Shown here in pieces: positions 1 through 8,942 of a stretch of 64,000 nt of DNA. This DNA comes from an uncultured Stenotrophomonas sp. (GTDB taxonomy: Bacteria; Pseudomonadota; Gammaproteobacteria; Xanthomonadales; Xanthomonadaceae): positions 456,676-520,675 of the forward strand of contig NZ_CAJYVQ010000011.1 of the NCBI RefSeq assembly GCF_913778665.1, read 5' to 3'. The translations under genes were made by a program, and so were the position numbers. Numbering within the stretch: position 1 is the stretch's first letter; every line of letters starts with the position of its first letter. The notes under the pieces were generated by a model. It was not told where the DNA came from and did not search any database. It saw only the letters and a program-made list of their open reading frames with translations.

Positions 1-203
1 TCGGCCTTGGCCGCCAGTTCGAACGCACTGATCGCGGCATCGGCACCACCGGTGGTGACCTGCGCCTCCGCGTTGCTCAGCGTGGTTTCGAACGGCACCA
101 CCTCGGCCTTCTTCGGTGCCGATGCGCAGGCCGCCAGGCCCGACAACATCATCAGCGCGAACATCGGCCGGTACACAGCCTTCCCCATTGCCTTCACTTC
201 CAT
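1..203 (-). CDS. Partial lipoprotein, N-terminal part only
   Basis: The gene runs leftward off the window edge, so only the first 67 codons are visible. The start at 203 has a GAGG Shine-Dalgarno element about 8 nt upstream. The N-terminus is a lipoprotein signal ending in the lipobox LSGLAAC, followed by a short charged stretch (ASAPKKAEV) and a helical, Ala-rich segment. It diverges from tssJ, sharing a 239-bp intergenic region with it, so it may belong to the same type VI secretion locus. Too little remains to name the family. A TPR or OmpA-type accessory lipoprotein is possible but is only a guess. Confidence 0.7.
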   Translation of the reverse strand, partial: MEVKAMGKAVYRPMFALMMLSGLAACASAPKKAEVVPFETTLSNAEAQVTTGGADAAISAFELAAKA

Positions 204-360
204 AGTGATCCCTCGTCGAAATTAGTTCCTAAAGGAAGCCGAATCTCCGCCGATACAACGCACGGGATTCCTGCCCCTGTCGGCGGCAGTGTACATTCGC
301 GAATACGCGTCGGTATAGTGAATTTCGTCAAGAATACGGCGAAATTGATAGACACACTCT

Positions 361-376
361 TCACATCCCGATGTGA
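361..376. promoter_or_regulatory. Palindrome TCACAT-N4-ATGTGA upstream of tssJ
   Basis: A perfect inverted repeat with 6-bp arms and a CCCG centre lies 67 bp before the tssJ start, in the divergent region between the partial lipoprotein and tssJ. The same half-sites occur in the region before tssK (1144-1173). The arms are in the opposite orientation to a CRP/Clp site (TGTGA-N6-TCACA), so it is not a standard Clp box. It may be an operator for the T6SS genes; this is inference. Confidence 0.35.
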
Positions 377-442
377 TATCCGCGAGCAGAAACCGTTATA
401 CGCGCACTTTTCACCCCCGCACCCCGAGCCCGCCGACTACAC

Positions 443-1066
443 ATGAATGCGCAACTCTTCCGATTCAAACGCGTGATCTCCGTCACGATTTTCTCCGTGA
501 TTGTTTCCAGCTCACTGGCCGGGTGCGCCAGCGACAGCAAGCTGGGCAAAGCAATGGACAAGACACTGCAGGCCGTCGGCATCCGCGAGGAAAAGCCGCA
601 GGCGCCGCCAGTGATTCCGCTGCGCCTGTATGCCGGCAGCAACCTCAATGCCGGCAATGACAAGCGGGCGACCGCTGCGGTGGTCAAGATCTACCACCTG
701 CGCAGCCTGCAACGCTTCGAACAAGCGCCCTTCAACGCCTTCCTGGACCAGGCCGGCGAGCAGGCAGCGCTCGGTGCGGACCTGTTGTCGGTCAACGAAG
801 TGGTACTCACCCCCGGTGCCCGGCAGGAATTGTCCGAGCAGTTGAGTGAAGGAAGTGCAGTGCTCGGCGTGGTCGCCCTGTTCCGCGCCCCGGCCGAGAA
901 TCGCTGGCGCCTGGCCTTCGATACAAAGGGCAAGACGCTTCCGCAGGACGGTGTCACCATCGGTATCCATGCCTGTGCGCTGACCAGTGACAGCAAGGCC
1001 TTGTTGACACGGATTTCCGGCGATCCAGGCAGTCTTGCATCGATCCGCTGTGCGGGTGCGAAGTGA
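443..1066 (+). CDS. tssJ: Type VI secretion lipoprotein TssJ
   Basis: TssJ is the outer-membrane lipoprotein of the T6SS membrane complex; it faces the periplasm and holds TssM. The 207-residue product has a basic N-terminus, a hydrophobic segment and the lipobox LAGC with Cys28. The mature part follows the TssJ pattern: a segment beginning PPVIPLRLYAG, alternating beta strands, and a loop with 'VVKIYHLRSLQRFEQAPF' typical of the family. It is first in the visible rightward series tssJ-tssK-tssL-vgrG. No strong Shine-Dalgarno precedes the ATG at 443, but this start gives a complete lipoprotein signal. Family assignment rests on overall pattern and neighbours. Confidence 0.9.
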   Translation: MNAQLFRFKRVISVTIFSVIVSSSLAGCASDSKLGKAMDKTLQAVGIREEKPQAPPVIPLRLYAGSNLNAGNDKRATAAVVKIYHLRSLQRFEQAPFNAFLDQAGEQAALGADLLSVNEVVLTPGARQELSEQLSEGSAVLGVVALFRAPAENRWRLAFDTKGKTLPQDGVTIGIHACALTSDSKALLTRISGDPGSLASIRCAGAK

Positions 1067-1143
1067 TTCCGCGCCGGAATTCTGGCACTCGATTTGGCCG
1101 ATGCGATAGTATTCCCGCACGCAACGTTTGCCCCCGCGCGTTT

Positions 1144-1173
1144 AATGTGAGAACCAACTCACACTTTCACATT
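1144..1173. promoter_or_regulatory. Nested inverted repeats upstream of tssK
   Basis: AATGTGA (1144-1150) and TCACATT (1167-1173) form a perfect inverted pair, and inside it GTGAG-N6-CTCAC (1147-1162) forms another. The site lies about 90 bp before tssK in the 198-bp gap after tssJ. A looser copy of the half-site sequence (GGTTCTC, then GGTGAGAA) follows at about 1184-1210. The shared ATGTGA/TCACAT half-sites with the tssJ upstream region suggest one regulator acting on both units. No terminator is evident after tssJ. Confidence 0.35.
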
Positions 1174-1264
1174 GCTGGATAGGGGTTCTCGCCACAGCGG
1201 AAGGTGAGAATGGCGGGATCGGCCCTCGCGGACGATATTTTCGAGCTATTTCCAAGGATTGAAC

Positions 1265-2617
1265 GTGGCTTATGTAAGCAGGATGTCGAAGGTTCTCTGG
1301 GGTGAAGGATTGTTCCTGCGCCCCCAGCATTTCCAGCGTCAGGACGCCTATCACGAAGCGCGGCTGCAGGATCTTTCGCAGACGCTGCACCCATATGCCT
1401 GGGGTGCGCGCCGGGTGCGTTTCGATCCCCATGCGCTGTCCGGCGGCACGCTGCGCCCGCTCGACCTGTCGGCCGTGTTCCCCGATGGCGAGACCTACGA
1501 CGCGCCTGCCCATGACAGCCTGCCCGATGCGGTGTCGCTGCAGGACCTGCCGCCCGGCGTGCAGTCCACGGTGGTCTACCTGGCACTGCCGCTGCTGCGC
1601 GACGATGGCGCCAACTGCGCCGATGCCGAAGGCACCGTGCTGGCCCGCTATCGGCAGGCCAACCGCGATACGCAGGATCTGTTCACCGACGCGGTGGAGG
1701 CCGAACTGGCCTTCCTCAGCAAGGCGGTGAAGCTGCTCACCGACGACCAGCCGCGCGATGCCTACGCCACGGTGCCGGTGGCGCGCGTACGCCGCACGTC
1801 CAGTGGTGGCTTCGAACTGGACGACGAGTTCATCCCGCCGTGTGCGCAGCTGCAGGCGTCGCCGTTCCTGCACCGCGAACTGCGCGCCGTGCTCGATGCC
1901 TTGCAGGCCAAGGTGGACGCGCTGTACGGCCTGCACCGGCAGACGTCGCAGAACATCATCGAATTCCGCTCCGGCGACATCGCTTCGTTCTGGCTGCTGC
2001 ACACCATCAACAGCTCGTTCAGTGCACTGGCGCACCTGCTGCACCATCCGCAGCTGCATCCCGAGCGCCTGCACCAGGAGCTGCTGCGCATGGCCGGCGC
2101 GCTGCTGACGTTCTCCAATGCCTACCAGCTGGGCGATCTGCCGGTGTATCGCCACGACCAGCCGGAGGCATCGTTCCGCAAGCTGCTGGAGATCGTGCGC
2201 GCCCTGCTGGATACGGTGATCTCCACGCGCTACTTCAAGATCGCACTGAACGAGGTCAAGCCGTCCTACCACCTGGGCCGCCTCGACTCGCAGCGCATCG
2301 ATGGCAATGCCTCGTTCTACCTGTCGGTGTCGGCATCGCTGCCGGCGCAGGAACTGATCCAGAGTGTGCCGATCCGCTTCAAGGTCGGCGCGCCGGACGA
2401 CGTGGAGAAGTGCGTGCTGTCCGCATTGCCCGGCGTGAAGCTGACCCATGCCGCGCAGGTGCCTGCGGCGATCCCGGTGCGTCCGGGCAGCCACTACTTC
2501 GAACTCGACGCGCGCGGGGCGCTGTATGAGCGCATGCTCAAGGCGCAGTCGGTGATGATCTACGTGCCGGCAGGCATTGCCGAGCTGAAGATGGAACTTG
2601 TGGCGGTGACCTCATGA
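1265..2617 (+). CDS. tssK: Type VI secretion baseplate protein TssK
   Basis: TssK is a trimeric cytoplasmic baseplate component that docks the baseplate to the TssL-TssM membrane complex. The 450-residue protein begins with the hallmark segment SKVLWGEGLFLRPQHFQ, closely matching the TssK signature, and has the usual family length. The GTG at 1265 is preferred because AAGGA ends 6 nt before it; a TTG at 1259 lies too close to that element, and an ATG at 1283 would trim the N-terminus. The stop overlaps the tssL start (ATGATGA), so the two are probably translationally coupled. Confidence 0.93.
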   Translation: MAYVSRMSKVLWGEGLFLRPQHFQRQDAYHEARLQDLSQTLHPYAWGARRVRFDPHALSGGTLRPLDLSAVFPDGETYDAPAHDSLPDAVSLQDLPPGVQSTVVYLALPLLRDDGANCADAEGTVLARYRQANRDTQDLFTDAVEAELAFLSKAVKLLTDDQPRDAYATVPVARVRRTSSGGFELDDEFIPPCAQLQASPFLHRELRAVLDALQAKVDALYGLHRQTSQNIIEFRSGDIASFWLLHTINSSFSALAHLLHHPQLHPERLHQELLRMAGALLTFSNAYQLGDLPVYRHDQPEASFRKLLEIVRALLDTVISTRYFKIALNEVKPSYHLGRLDSQRIDGNASFYLSVSASLPAQELIQSVPIRFKVGAPDDVEKCVLSALPGVKLTHAAQVPAAIPVRPGSHYFELDARGALYERMLKAQSVMIYVPAGIAELKMELVAVTS

Positions 2618-3408
2618 TGAACACTCCCCTGCCCCCGACGCCGGGCCCGATGCCGTCGCTGACCGCCAACGGCGCGATGGTCAATCCCACGCCTCAGGCG
2701 GCCAACCCGCAGAGCCTGCAGGACCTGATGTCCGATGGCTTCTACCTGTTGTTGCTGCTCAAGCGCGGGCAGCTGCCGCACGATGCCGAAGGCTTCGTGC
2801 AGACCGTGCAGAAGTTCCTCGATGGCGTGGAGCGCAACGCGATGCGCCTGGGCGTGGCGTCGGAAGACGTCTACGCGGCCAAGTACGCGTTCTGCGCGGC
2901 GGTGGACGAGGCGATCCTGTCGCAGCCTTCGCCGCTGCACGAAACCTGGGAGCGCAACCCGCTCCAGCTGCGCCTGTTCGGCGAGCACCTGGCCGGCGAG
3001 CACTTCTTCGACCGCCTGGAGGAACTGCGCCGCCAGGGCGCGGCACGCCTGCCCTCGCTGGAGGTCTACCACTACTGCCTGCTGATGGGCTTTGAGGGCA
3101 AGTACCGCCTGGAAGGCACCGAGAAGCTCGGCTACCTGACCGCACGCCTGGGCGATGAGATCGTCTACCTGAAGGGCAAGCGCCACGGTTTCGCACCGCA
3201 CGCGCTGCCGCCCGACAACGTGCGCCACAGCCTGCGCCGCGTGGTGCCGCTGTGGCTGCCGGCAGTGGTGGTGGGCTGCTTCGGCATCGTCGCCTTCTTC
3301 GGCATGCGCACCTATCTGGGCCACGAGACGCGCCAGCAGCTGGCCGCCTACAACGACGTGGTGCAGATGCCCGAACGCACCGCACACATCACGATCACCT
3401 TGCCATGA
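2614..3408 (+). CDS. tssL: Type VI secretion protein TssL (DotU/IcmH family)
   Basis: TssL is the inner-membrane partner of TssM and contacts TssK. The 264 residues show a Pro-rich N-terminus, then the DotU cytoplasmic helical domain (around LLLLLKRGQLPHDAEGF, and FCAAVDEAI followed by a Trp/Glu-rich segment and LRLFGEHLAGEHFF). A single transmembrane segment near the C-terminus (about residues 213-233, LWLPAVVVGCFGIVAFFG) is followed by a short periplasmic tail. There is no C-terminal OmpA/peptidoglycan-binding domain, so this is the short form of TssL. It overlaps tssK by 4 nt and is followed 10 nt later by vgrG. Confidence 0.92.
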   Translation: MMNTPLPPTPGPMPSLTANGAMVNPTPQAANPQSLQDLMSDGFYLLLLLKRGQLPHDAEGFVQTVQKFLDGVERNAMRLGVASEDVYAAKYAFCAAVDEAILSQPSPLHETWERNPLQLRLFGEHLAGEHFFDRLEELRRQGAARLPSLEVYHYCLLMGFEGKYRLEGTEKLGYLTARLGDEIVYLKGKRHGFAPHALPPDNVRHSLRRVVPLWLPAVVVGCFGIVAFFGMRTYLGHETRQQLAAYNDVVQMPERTAHITITLP

Positions 3409-3418
3409 GCCTGATGAT

Positions 3419-6400
3419 ATGGACATCCCAAGCTCCGCACTGCTCGCATCCCTCGCCTCGCTGTCGCACCGCGACCGCCTGATCCAGCTGAAGGGGCCCG
3501 ATGCGGGCCTGGTGGTCGAACGCTTCGAAGGCACCGAATCGGTCTGCGGCGACAACCGCCTGCAGATCGACTGCCTGGCCACCGATGCGTTCCTGGAGCT
3601 GGAGCCGTGGCTGGAACAGCCACTGACCCTGCAGCTGCGCCAGGCCAACGGCGCGCTGCGCCAGTGGCACGGGCTGTGCACCGAAGCAGCGCAGCTGGGC
3701 AGCGATGGCGGCCTGGCCCGCTACCGGCTGATCCTCGAACCGTGGACCGCGCTGCTGCGCCTGCGCCGCAACGCGGTGATCTTCCAGGACCTCGATACCC
3801 GCGCGATCTGCGAGCAGATCTTCGCCGATTACCCGCAGGCGGTGTTCCGCTTCGACGTGCAGGCCGCACTGCCGGCACGCGCGATCACCACCCAGTACCG
3901 CGAGACCGACTGGGCCTTCGTCACCCGCCTGCTGGCCGAGGCCGGCCTGGCCTGGCGCATCGAGCAGGCACAGGGCGATGAGGCCGCGCACACGCTGGTG
4001 GTGTTCGAGCCGGGCGCCGAGCTGCCCGACGCCGGCCGCGTGCGCTTCCATCGCGCCGACGTGGCCGAGGCCAGCGACGGCATCACCGCCTTTGCCGAGC
4101 GCCAGCAGCTGGTGCCCAACGCCAGCACCGTGGCCAGCTGGCACAGCGAGCAGGTCACGGCGGTGGCCGCGCAGTCCAGCGCCGACGCTGGCAGCCTGCC
4201 GGCGCTGGAAGTCTATGTGCAGCCACGCGCCGGCCGCTTCGCCCAGGCCGGCTGGGCCGATGCCGAAGCGCAGGCGCGGCTGGATGCGCTGCGCGTGGGC
4301 CAGGTGCTCTACAGCGGCAGCGGCAGCGAGCGCCAACTCGGCGCCGGCAGCACCTTCACCCTGGCCCAGCACCCGCAGCATGAAGGCCAGGCCTTCCAGC
4401 TGCTGGCCGTGCAGCACGTGGCGCTGAACAACCTCGACCAGGGCATCGCCGAGCTGCTGGGCAGCCCCGCGCTGGAGCGTGGCGCCTACCGCAACAGTTT
4501 CCTGGCCACCGGCGCCGGCGTGCCGCTGCGCGCCCTGCCGCAGGACCGGCCGACCCTGCATGGCCCGCAGACCGCCCGCGTGGTGGGCATCGCCGACGCC
4601 GCGGTCACGCCCAACCGCGAGCACCAGGTGCGCATCCAGTTCGGCTGGCAGCGCGGCAGCAAACCCAACCCGGGCGGCCTGACCGAGACCGGCAGCGCCC
4701 AGCCCGGCCACGCGCCCGGCGACCACACCAGCGGCAGCTGGGTGTCGGTAGCCGAATGGGTGGCCGGCCCCAACTGGGGCACCGCGTTCCTGCCGCGGGT
4801 GGGCAGCGAGGTGCTGGTGGAATTCCTGCACGGCGATATCGACCAGCCGCGCATCACCGGCCAGCTCTACAACGGCGAGGTCGCCCCGCCCTTCGGTGGC
4901 GGTATCGACGAGAACGCGCGCCACCCCGGCGTGCTCAGTGGCCTGCACACGAAGGCCCATGATGGCAGCGGCACCCAGCAATGGGTGATGGACGATACGC
5001 CGGGCCAGTTGCGCACCCGCCTGCACAGCTCGCTGGCCGACAGCCGGCTGGAGCTGGGCTACCTGATCGCGCACCAGGACACCGCCCGCGGCGCGCTGCG
5101 TGGCGAGGGCTTCGAACTGGCCACCCAGGGCTGGGGCAACGTGCATGCCGGCGAAGGCCTGCTGCTGTCGGCCAGCCTGCAGGAACGCGCGGCCTCCACG
5201 GTGATGGACAACGCCAGCGTAGTGGCGCAGCTCAAGGGCGCCGAGCGCAGCCTGAAACAGATGCAGCAGACCCTGGCCCAGCAACAGGTGCCGGGGTTGG
5301 CCGAATTCGAGCGCACCAAGCAGCTGCGCGAGCAGATCGACCCGCAGGCGCAGGGACGCTACACCGGCGAAGTGAACGGGCAGAGCGCGATGAAGCCCGG
5401 CAGCGATGGCCGCAGCCCCGGCGAGCAGCCGGTGGAACGGCTGGGCACGCCGCTGCTGCTGGCCGAGGCGCCGCACCATGTGGCCTGGACCACGCCGGCC
5501 AGCGCAGTGGCCTATGCCGGGCAGAACCTGCAGATGACCGTGCAGCAGGACCTGCACATCAGTGCCGGAGAGACCATCGCCACCGTCTCCGGCGAGCATG
5601 TCTCGCTGTTCGCGCAGAGCGGCCCGCTGCGGGTGATCGCCGCGCAGGGCCCGGTCAGCCTGCAGGCCCACGATGGCGAACTGGAACTGCTGAGCGATCA
5701 GGCGCTGACCATCACCGCCACCGACGACCGCATCGACGTGCTGGCGCAGAGCAAGGTGGTGCTGCAGGCCGGCAGCAGTGCGATCACGCTGGAGGGCGGC
5801 AACATCACCTTCAGCTGCCCGGGCGAGTTCAAGGTCAAGGCCGGCGAGCACCCGTTCATGGGGGGCAGCAGCACACCCGCCAGCCTGCCACCATTGCCCG
5901 CCTTCACGATCAAGCCCGATCCGGGCCGCACCTTCGAGAGCACCTTCGCCTACGACCAGCTGCGCAGCATTGCCGCGCAGTCGACACCGGTCGAGTTCGT
6001 CATGATGATGGCGCCGACCTTCGGCTTCGACGTCCCGGCGCGGACCTACATGAAGCTGCAGGACGCACTGAAGGATGGCAGCCTGCAGGCGCCCGAACAC
6101 AAGGTGATGGCCGGTGCACCCTACCCGGCCGACTACGACAACAACAAGCGCATCATCCGCGTGAACAGCATGGCCGCTGACCGCGCAGCGACAACCATCG
6201 AGGCGTCACGCGAGCTGCTGGCCGTGTTGCTGCACGAATTCGGGCACCACGTCGACAACGTGCTGCGCAGCGATCTGGCCGAGAAGGACGCGAACGGCAA
6301 GCCGACCCTCGCTGCGGACAGCGGCAAGGAAGAAGGCACGGCACTCGCCTATCGCCTGGCCTTCTTCGACCTGGAAGGCACGCACGAAACCGAGTACGCG

Positions 6401-8005
6401 CAGTACACCTCGCCCGAGTACAACGGTGCGTTGAAGGTGAACTATGCCGAGGTGCAGGCGGCACTGAAGCAACAGGGGCCGGTCGCACAGGAGACCAACA
6501 AGAGCGAGGATGGGCGCTACGAGGGGTTCAGCGCGGGTGATGGCCAGAACCATGACAAGCGGCCGAACGAATCGTTCGGGCATCGGTCGATTGAGGCGGT
6601 GCTTAGGCATGCCGAATTCACTCCAAACCAGCGCCAAGCGATCTATTTTGGCAACTGGCTCCGGGACTACTCCCAACTGCTCGATCCCAAGATCGTACGC
6701 CCCGCAGGCCTACCGAAGAACCTCGGCAAATACCTCTCTCGAGCCGCCCTGACCCAAATTGTCGATGTCCTGGCTGGCAGTGAGTTCCACAATATACGGT
6801 TCGGGAACCAAGCTGATTTTGGGGTAACGCCCGCACGCCTCGGGGTATACAAGCCAAGCGAGCATATCGACAACCCAAAGAACATCAAACCCGAGCCAGC
6901 AGACCCGAAAACCATCGACAAGGACTTCGAGCCTTGGGTCACGCCCGGGAGTGCTCTTCTTCAGATAGACCCGAAAACCTCGATGAAGCGCTACATCATG
7001 CGCTCCAGAGACTTCATGTCTTCCGAACTGAACAAAGCAATCTCAATGGGCAAGACACCAGATGGCATGCGCCATTTTGGCTCTGCCCTGCATGTCCTTG
7101 AGGACTACTTCGCACACTCCAATTTCTGCGAACTCAGCTTAAGAAAGCTCGGACACAGCACCGTGCTGCCTTGGACATCGACTGCCAATTGCACTCATCG
7201 ATACCCTGTGGTGACTGGGATGTTTGGCTCGACCGACGTCATCGCAAGCCTGGCCGAACCCATTGCTCACAAGCTCTTCGGCGTAGAAAGCTGGGAGTTC
7301 AAGGCGAGCAAGCCTGGCGACCGTTCCGACGGCGAGAAGATCATGCTGGTCCTTCTTTCCGAGCACAGCGATCAGCGTTACTACAAAGCGTTCCAGGATT
7401 TCCTCAAACTTCGAGACCGCATTGCACGAATCCCTGGACATGAATATCTGGAACGGGCTGGCTGGATCGCCAGCGCGCCAATGCGCGCGGTACTCAACTG
7501 CTACAACTTCGTCTATCAACAACTCCTGCTGCTGGTAGGCAACAGTGTGGACGACGCGCAGACGATGTTCGATTCCGATCCGAATAAGAGTGGATCAACC
7601 GACCCCAGCCATTCCCAGCTGGCAAAGGACCACGACGTTCATCCGCTGCATACATTGGCTGCTCAGCTGGCGCAACAGGCCGTCCTCCAGGTTGGGCAAG
7701 CAATGGCAGGGCGATGGCGCGGCGATGCATCACGTGATCCGGTCAAGATCGCGCAGTCCTATCTGGTCCACCCCAATGATACGAACTGGCAGGATGCGAC
7801 TGTTGCCGCTTGGGCCAAAGGACACGCTGCGGCGATACGGCGCGCCTCGTCCGCCACCGAACTTGAGCACCTGCACGAGGAACATGGAAAGCACGCACTG
7901 GAGAACATCCGTCGCGTGGGACGCTACGGTTCCGATAGTTGGGACTACATCACTCGCTTCTATGAAGATCTGTTTGGCGAGAAGAATCAGGTTAAGACCA
8001 AATGA
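3419..8005 (+). CDS. vgrG: Evolved VgrG with zincin-like and Het-C-like C-terminal domains
   Basis: VgrG is the trimeric spike at the tip of the T6SS tube. This one has 1528 residues, roughly twice a plain VgrG. The N-terminal gp27-like part (about 1-380), gp5/OB-fold part (about 390-500) and the beta-helical DUF2345-type needle (to about residue 830) look canonical. The extension carries two recognisable units. The first is a zinc-peptidase-like motif HEFGHH at residues 939-944 (HExxH). The second is a Het-C-like domain from about residue 1055, with GNWLRDYSQ and an H-x2-E-D-x3-H cluster at residues 1225-1233 (LHVLEDYFAHS), resembling metal-binding sites of zinc-dependent phospholipase C-like folds. 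From about 6600 onward base composition drops visibly. The stop overlaps the first immunity-like gene by ATGA. The target is unknown; a membrane lipid or periplasmic substrate is inferred from the lipoprotein partners. Confidence 0.92.
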   Translation: MDIPSSALLASLASLSHRDRLIQLKGPDAGLVVERFEGTESVCGDNRLQIDCLATDAFLELEPWLEQPLTLQLRQANGALRQWHGLCTEAAQLGSDGGLARYRLILEPWTALLRLRRNAVIFQDLDTRAICEQIFADYPQAVFRFDVQAALPARAITTQYRETDWAFVTRLLAEAGLAWRIEQAQGDEAAHTLVVFEPGAELPDAGRVRFHRADVAEASDGITAFAERQQLVPNASTVASWHSEQVTAVAAQSSADAGSLPALEVYVQPRAGRFAQAGWADAEAQARLDALRVGQVLYSGSGSERQLGAGSTFTLAQHPQHEGQAFQLLAVQHVALNNLDQGIAELLGSPALERGAYRNSFLATGAGVPLRALPQDRPTLHGPQTARVVGIADAAVTPNREHQVRIQFGWQRGSKPNPGGLTETGSAQPGHAPGDHTSGSWVSVAEWVAGPNWGTAFLPRVGSEVLVEFLHGDIDQPRITGQLYNGEVAPPFGGGIDENARHPGVLSGLHTKAHDGSGTQQWVMDDTPGQLRTRLHSSLADSRLELGYLIAHQDTARGALRGEGFELATQGWGNVHAGEGLLLSASLQERAASTVMDNASVVAQLKGAERSLKQMQQTLAQQQVPGLAEFERTKQLREQIDPQAQGRYTGEVNGQSAMKPGSDGRSPGEQPVERLGTPLLLAEAPHHVAWTTPASAVAYAGQNLQMTVQQDLHISAGETIATVSGEHVSLFAQSGPLRVIAAQGPVSLQAHDGELELLSDQALTITATDDRIDVLAQSKVVLQAGSSAITLEGGNITFSCPGEFKVKAGEHPFMGGSSTPASLPPLPAFTIKPDPGRTFESTFAYDQLRSIAAQSTPVEFVMMMAPTFGFDVPARTYMKLQDALKDGSLQAPEHKVMAGAPYPADYDNNKRIIRVNSMAADRAATTIEASRELLAVLLHEFGHHVDNVLRSDLAEKDANGKPTLAADSGKEEGTALAYRLAFFDLEGTHETEYAQYTSPEYNGALKVNYAEVQAALKQQGPVAQETNKSEDGRYEGFSAGDGQNHDKRPNESFGHRSIEAVLRHAEFTPNQRQAIYFGNWLRDYSQLLDPKIVRPAGLPKNLGKYLSRAALTQIVDVLAGSEFHNIRFGNQADFGVTPARLGVYKPSEHIDNPKNIKPEPADPKTIDKDFEPWVTPGSALLQIDPKTSMKRYIMRSRDFMSSELNKAISMGKTPDGMRHFGSALHVLEDYFAHSNFCELSLRKLGHSTVLPWTSTANCTHRYPVVTGMFGSTDVIASLAEPIAHKLFGVESWEFKASKPGDRSDGEKIMLVLLSEHSDQRYYKAFQDFLKLRDRIARIPGHEYLERAGWIASAPMRAVLNCYNFVYQQLLLLVGNSVDDAQTMFDSDPNKSGSTDPSHSQLAKDHDVHPLHTLAAQLAQQAVLQVGQAMAGRWRGDASRDPVKIAQSYLVHPNDTNWQDATVAAWAKGHAAAIRRASSATELEHLHEEHGKHALENIRRVGRYGSDSWDYITRFYEDLFGEKNQVKTK

Positions 8006-8598
8006 TCAAGGCACTCCTTCTTTCCACCATCCTTCTTGTCCTTCCCGGCTGCCAGGCCGAATCATTAGATTCCAATAAACCACGGCAGCCGAGTGTCGAA
8101 TTCGACAACGGAGATTTCTCAATCAACGGTGGTCACGCGAGAATTGGGGCAACCACCAAAGAATGGATTTCCCTTCTGGGCGACAACTATAGATATGCCA
8201 ATCCGGGCTCACCAGGCATGATGGTGTGGGACGAACTGGGTATCTTTGTCTATACCGATCTCCCGATGAAGGACCGTGTCGATACTGTGGCCTTTGCCTT
8301 CAACACAGACCTAGATGAAGGCCCTGGATCATCAGACGCGCCAGCAACCATCAGACCCAGAAAGCCATTCCCAGGGCAGGTCGTCGTCAGTAGCACACGA
8401 ATCAACGGCGACATGAAGATCAGTGATATCCCAGCCGCCAGCAACATGATGCTTGAGGTGCACTGCAGCAAAGGCATCGCGATATGCACTACGAATCGCG
8501 TTGATGGCACTTCCCGTGACTACTCGATCTCCTTCACGGTTGACGAAAAGCAATATGAAAGCCTTCCCTACACTATAGAAATAGGCCGCGCACTTTAG
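8002..8598 (+). CDS. Putative T6SS immunity lipoprotein, copy 1 (type A)
   Basis: A 198-residue lipoprotein (lipobox LPGC, Cys17) whose ATG overlaps the vgrG stop, as expected for the cognate immunity protein. I cannot name the family. Conserved features shared with the following paralogues are an FDNGDFSINGGHARIGA-like strand, a W-x2-LG-x-NYR-x-A segment (about 55-66), VWDELGI-x-VYTD (75-86), and a Cys pair C155/C162 in HCSKGIAICTTNR that probably forms a disulfide in the periplasm. Periplasmic anchoring fits protection against an effector acting on the envelope. Immunity function is inferred from position and architecture only. Confidence 0.85.
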   Translation: MIKALLLSTILLVLPGCQAESLDSNKPRQPSVEFDNGDFSINGGHARIGATTKEWISLLGDNYRYANPGSPGMMVWDELGIFVYTDLPMKDRVDTVAFAFNTDLDEGPGSSDAPATIRPRKPFPGQVVVSSTRINGDMKISDIPAASNMMLEVHCSKGIAICTTNRVDGTSRDYSISFTVDEKQYESLPYTIEIGRAL

Positions 8599-8782
8599 CG
8601 CTCTCCGACCAATTACTCATGGCGCGCATGACTAACTGGAACAAAGATCAATCCGCACACCCCAACGGTGCATGGACACCGAACTCGCATCACTCCTAGT
8701 CGAGTATGGGTTGCGAGGTCGAACCCCAGTATAGACTGGATGCGTAGCGCGTCCAGCAAGCTACCCGCTAGGCCGGCAAACG

Positions 8783-8942
8783 ATGGCGGAACATTTGCGG
8801 CGCGACTACGCGCTTGCTGCCACTTCTCTGAACCGCCTCACTACTGCTATCAGAATTGCTTCGCGCGCTCCTCAGATTGAGCACCTGCATGAAGAACGTG
8901 GAAAGCACGCACTGGAAGACATGCGACATATAGAAAGTCAAG
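8783..8942 (+). pseudogene. Relic of the vgrG 3' end before immunity copy 2
   Basis: The 344-bp gap 8599-8942 holds no intact gene. In frame from about 8783 it encodes a short open stretch ending IEHLHEERGKHALEDM, which matches the VgrG C-terminal segment LEHLHEEHGKHALENI (encoded near 7862-7914) almost residue for residue; similarity begins around 8837 (TAIRIAS against AAIRRAS). The N-terminal side is unrelated or too decayed to align by eye. It is best read as the eroded tail of a second vgrG copy left when an effector-tail plus immunity module was duplicated. The first part of the gap (8599-8780) shows nothing else I can identify. Confidence 0.75.

Noticed and set aside
361..376. CRP/Clp binding site
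   Set aside because: Half-sites are TCACAT...ATGTGA, the reverse of the Clp order TGTGA...TCACA, so it was kept only as an unnamed palindrome.
512..1120. Long minus-strand frame opposite tssJ
   Set aside because: It is an antisense frame caused by high GC; the plus-strand frame has the TssJ lipoprotein signal and family pattern.
3395..6100. 901-codon minus-strand open frame opposite vgrG
   Set aside because: Composition is Ala/Gly/Arg/His-rich without motifs, and it is the mirror frame of a well-conserved VgrG.
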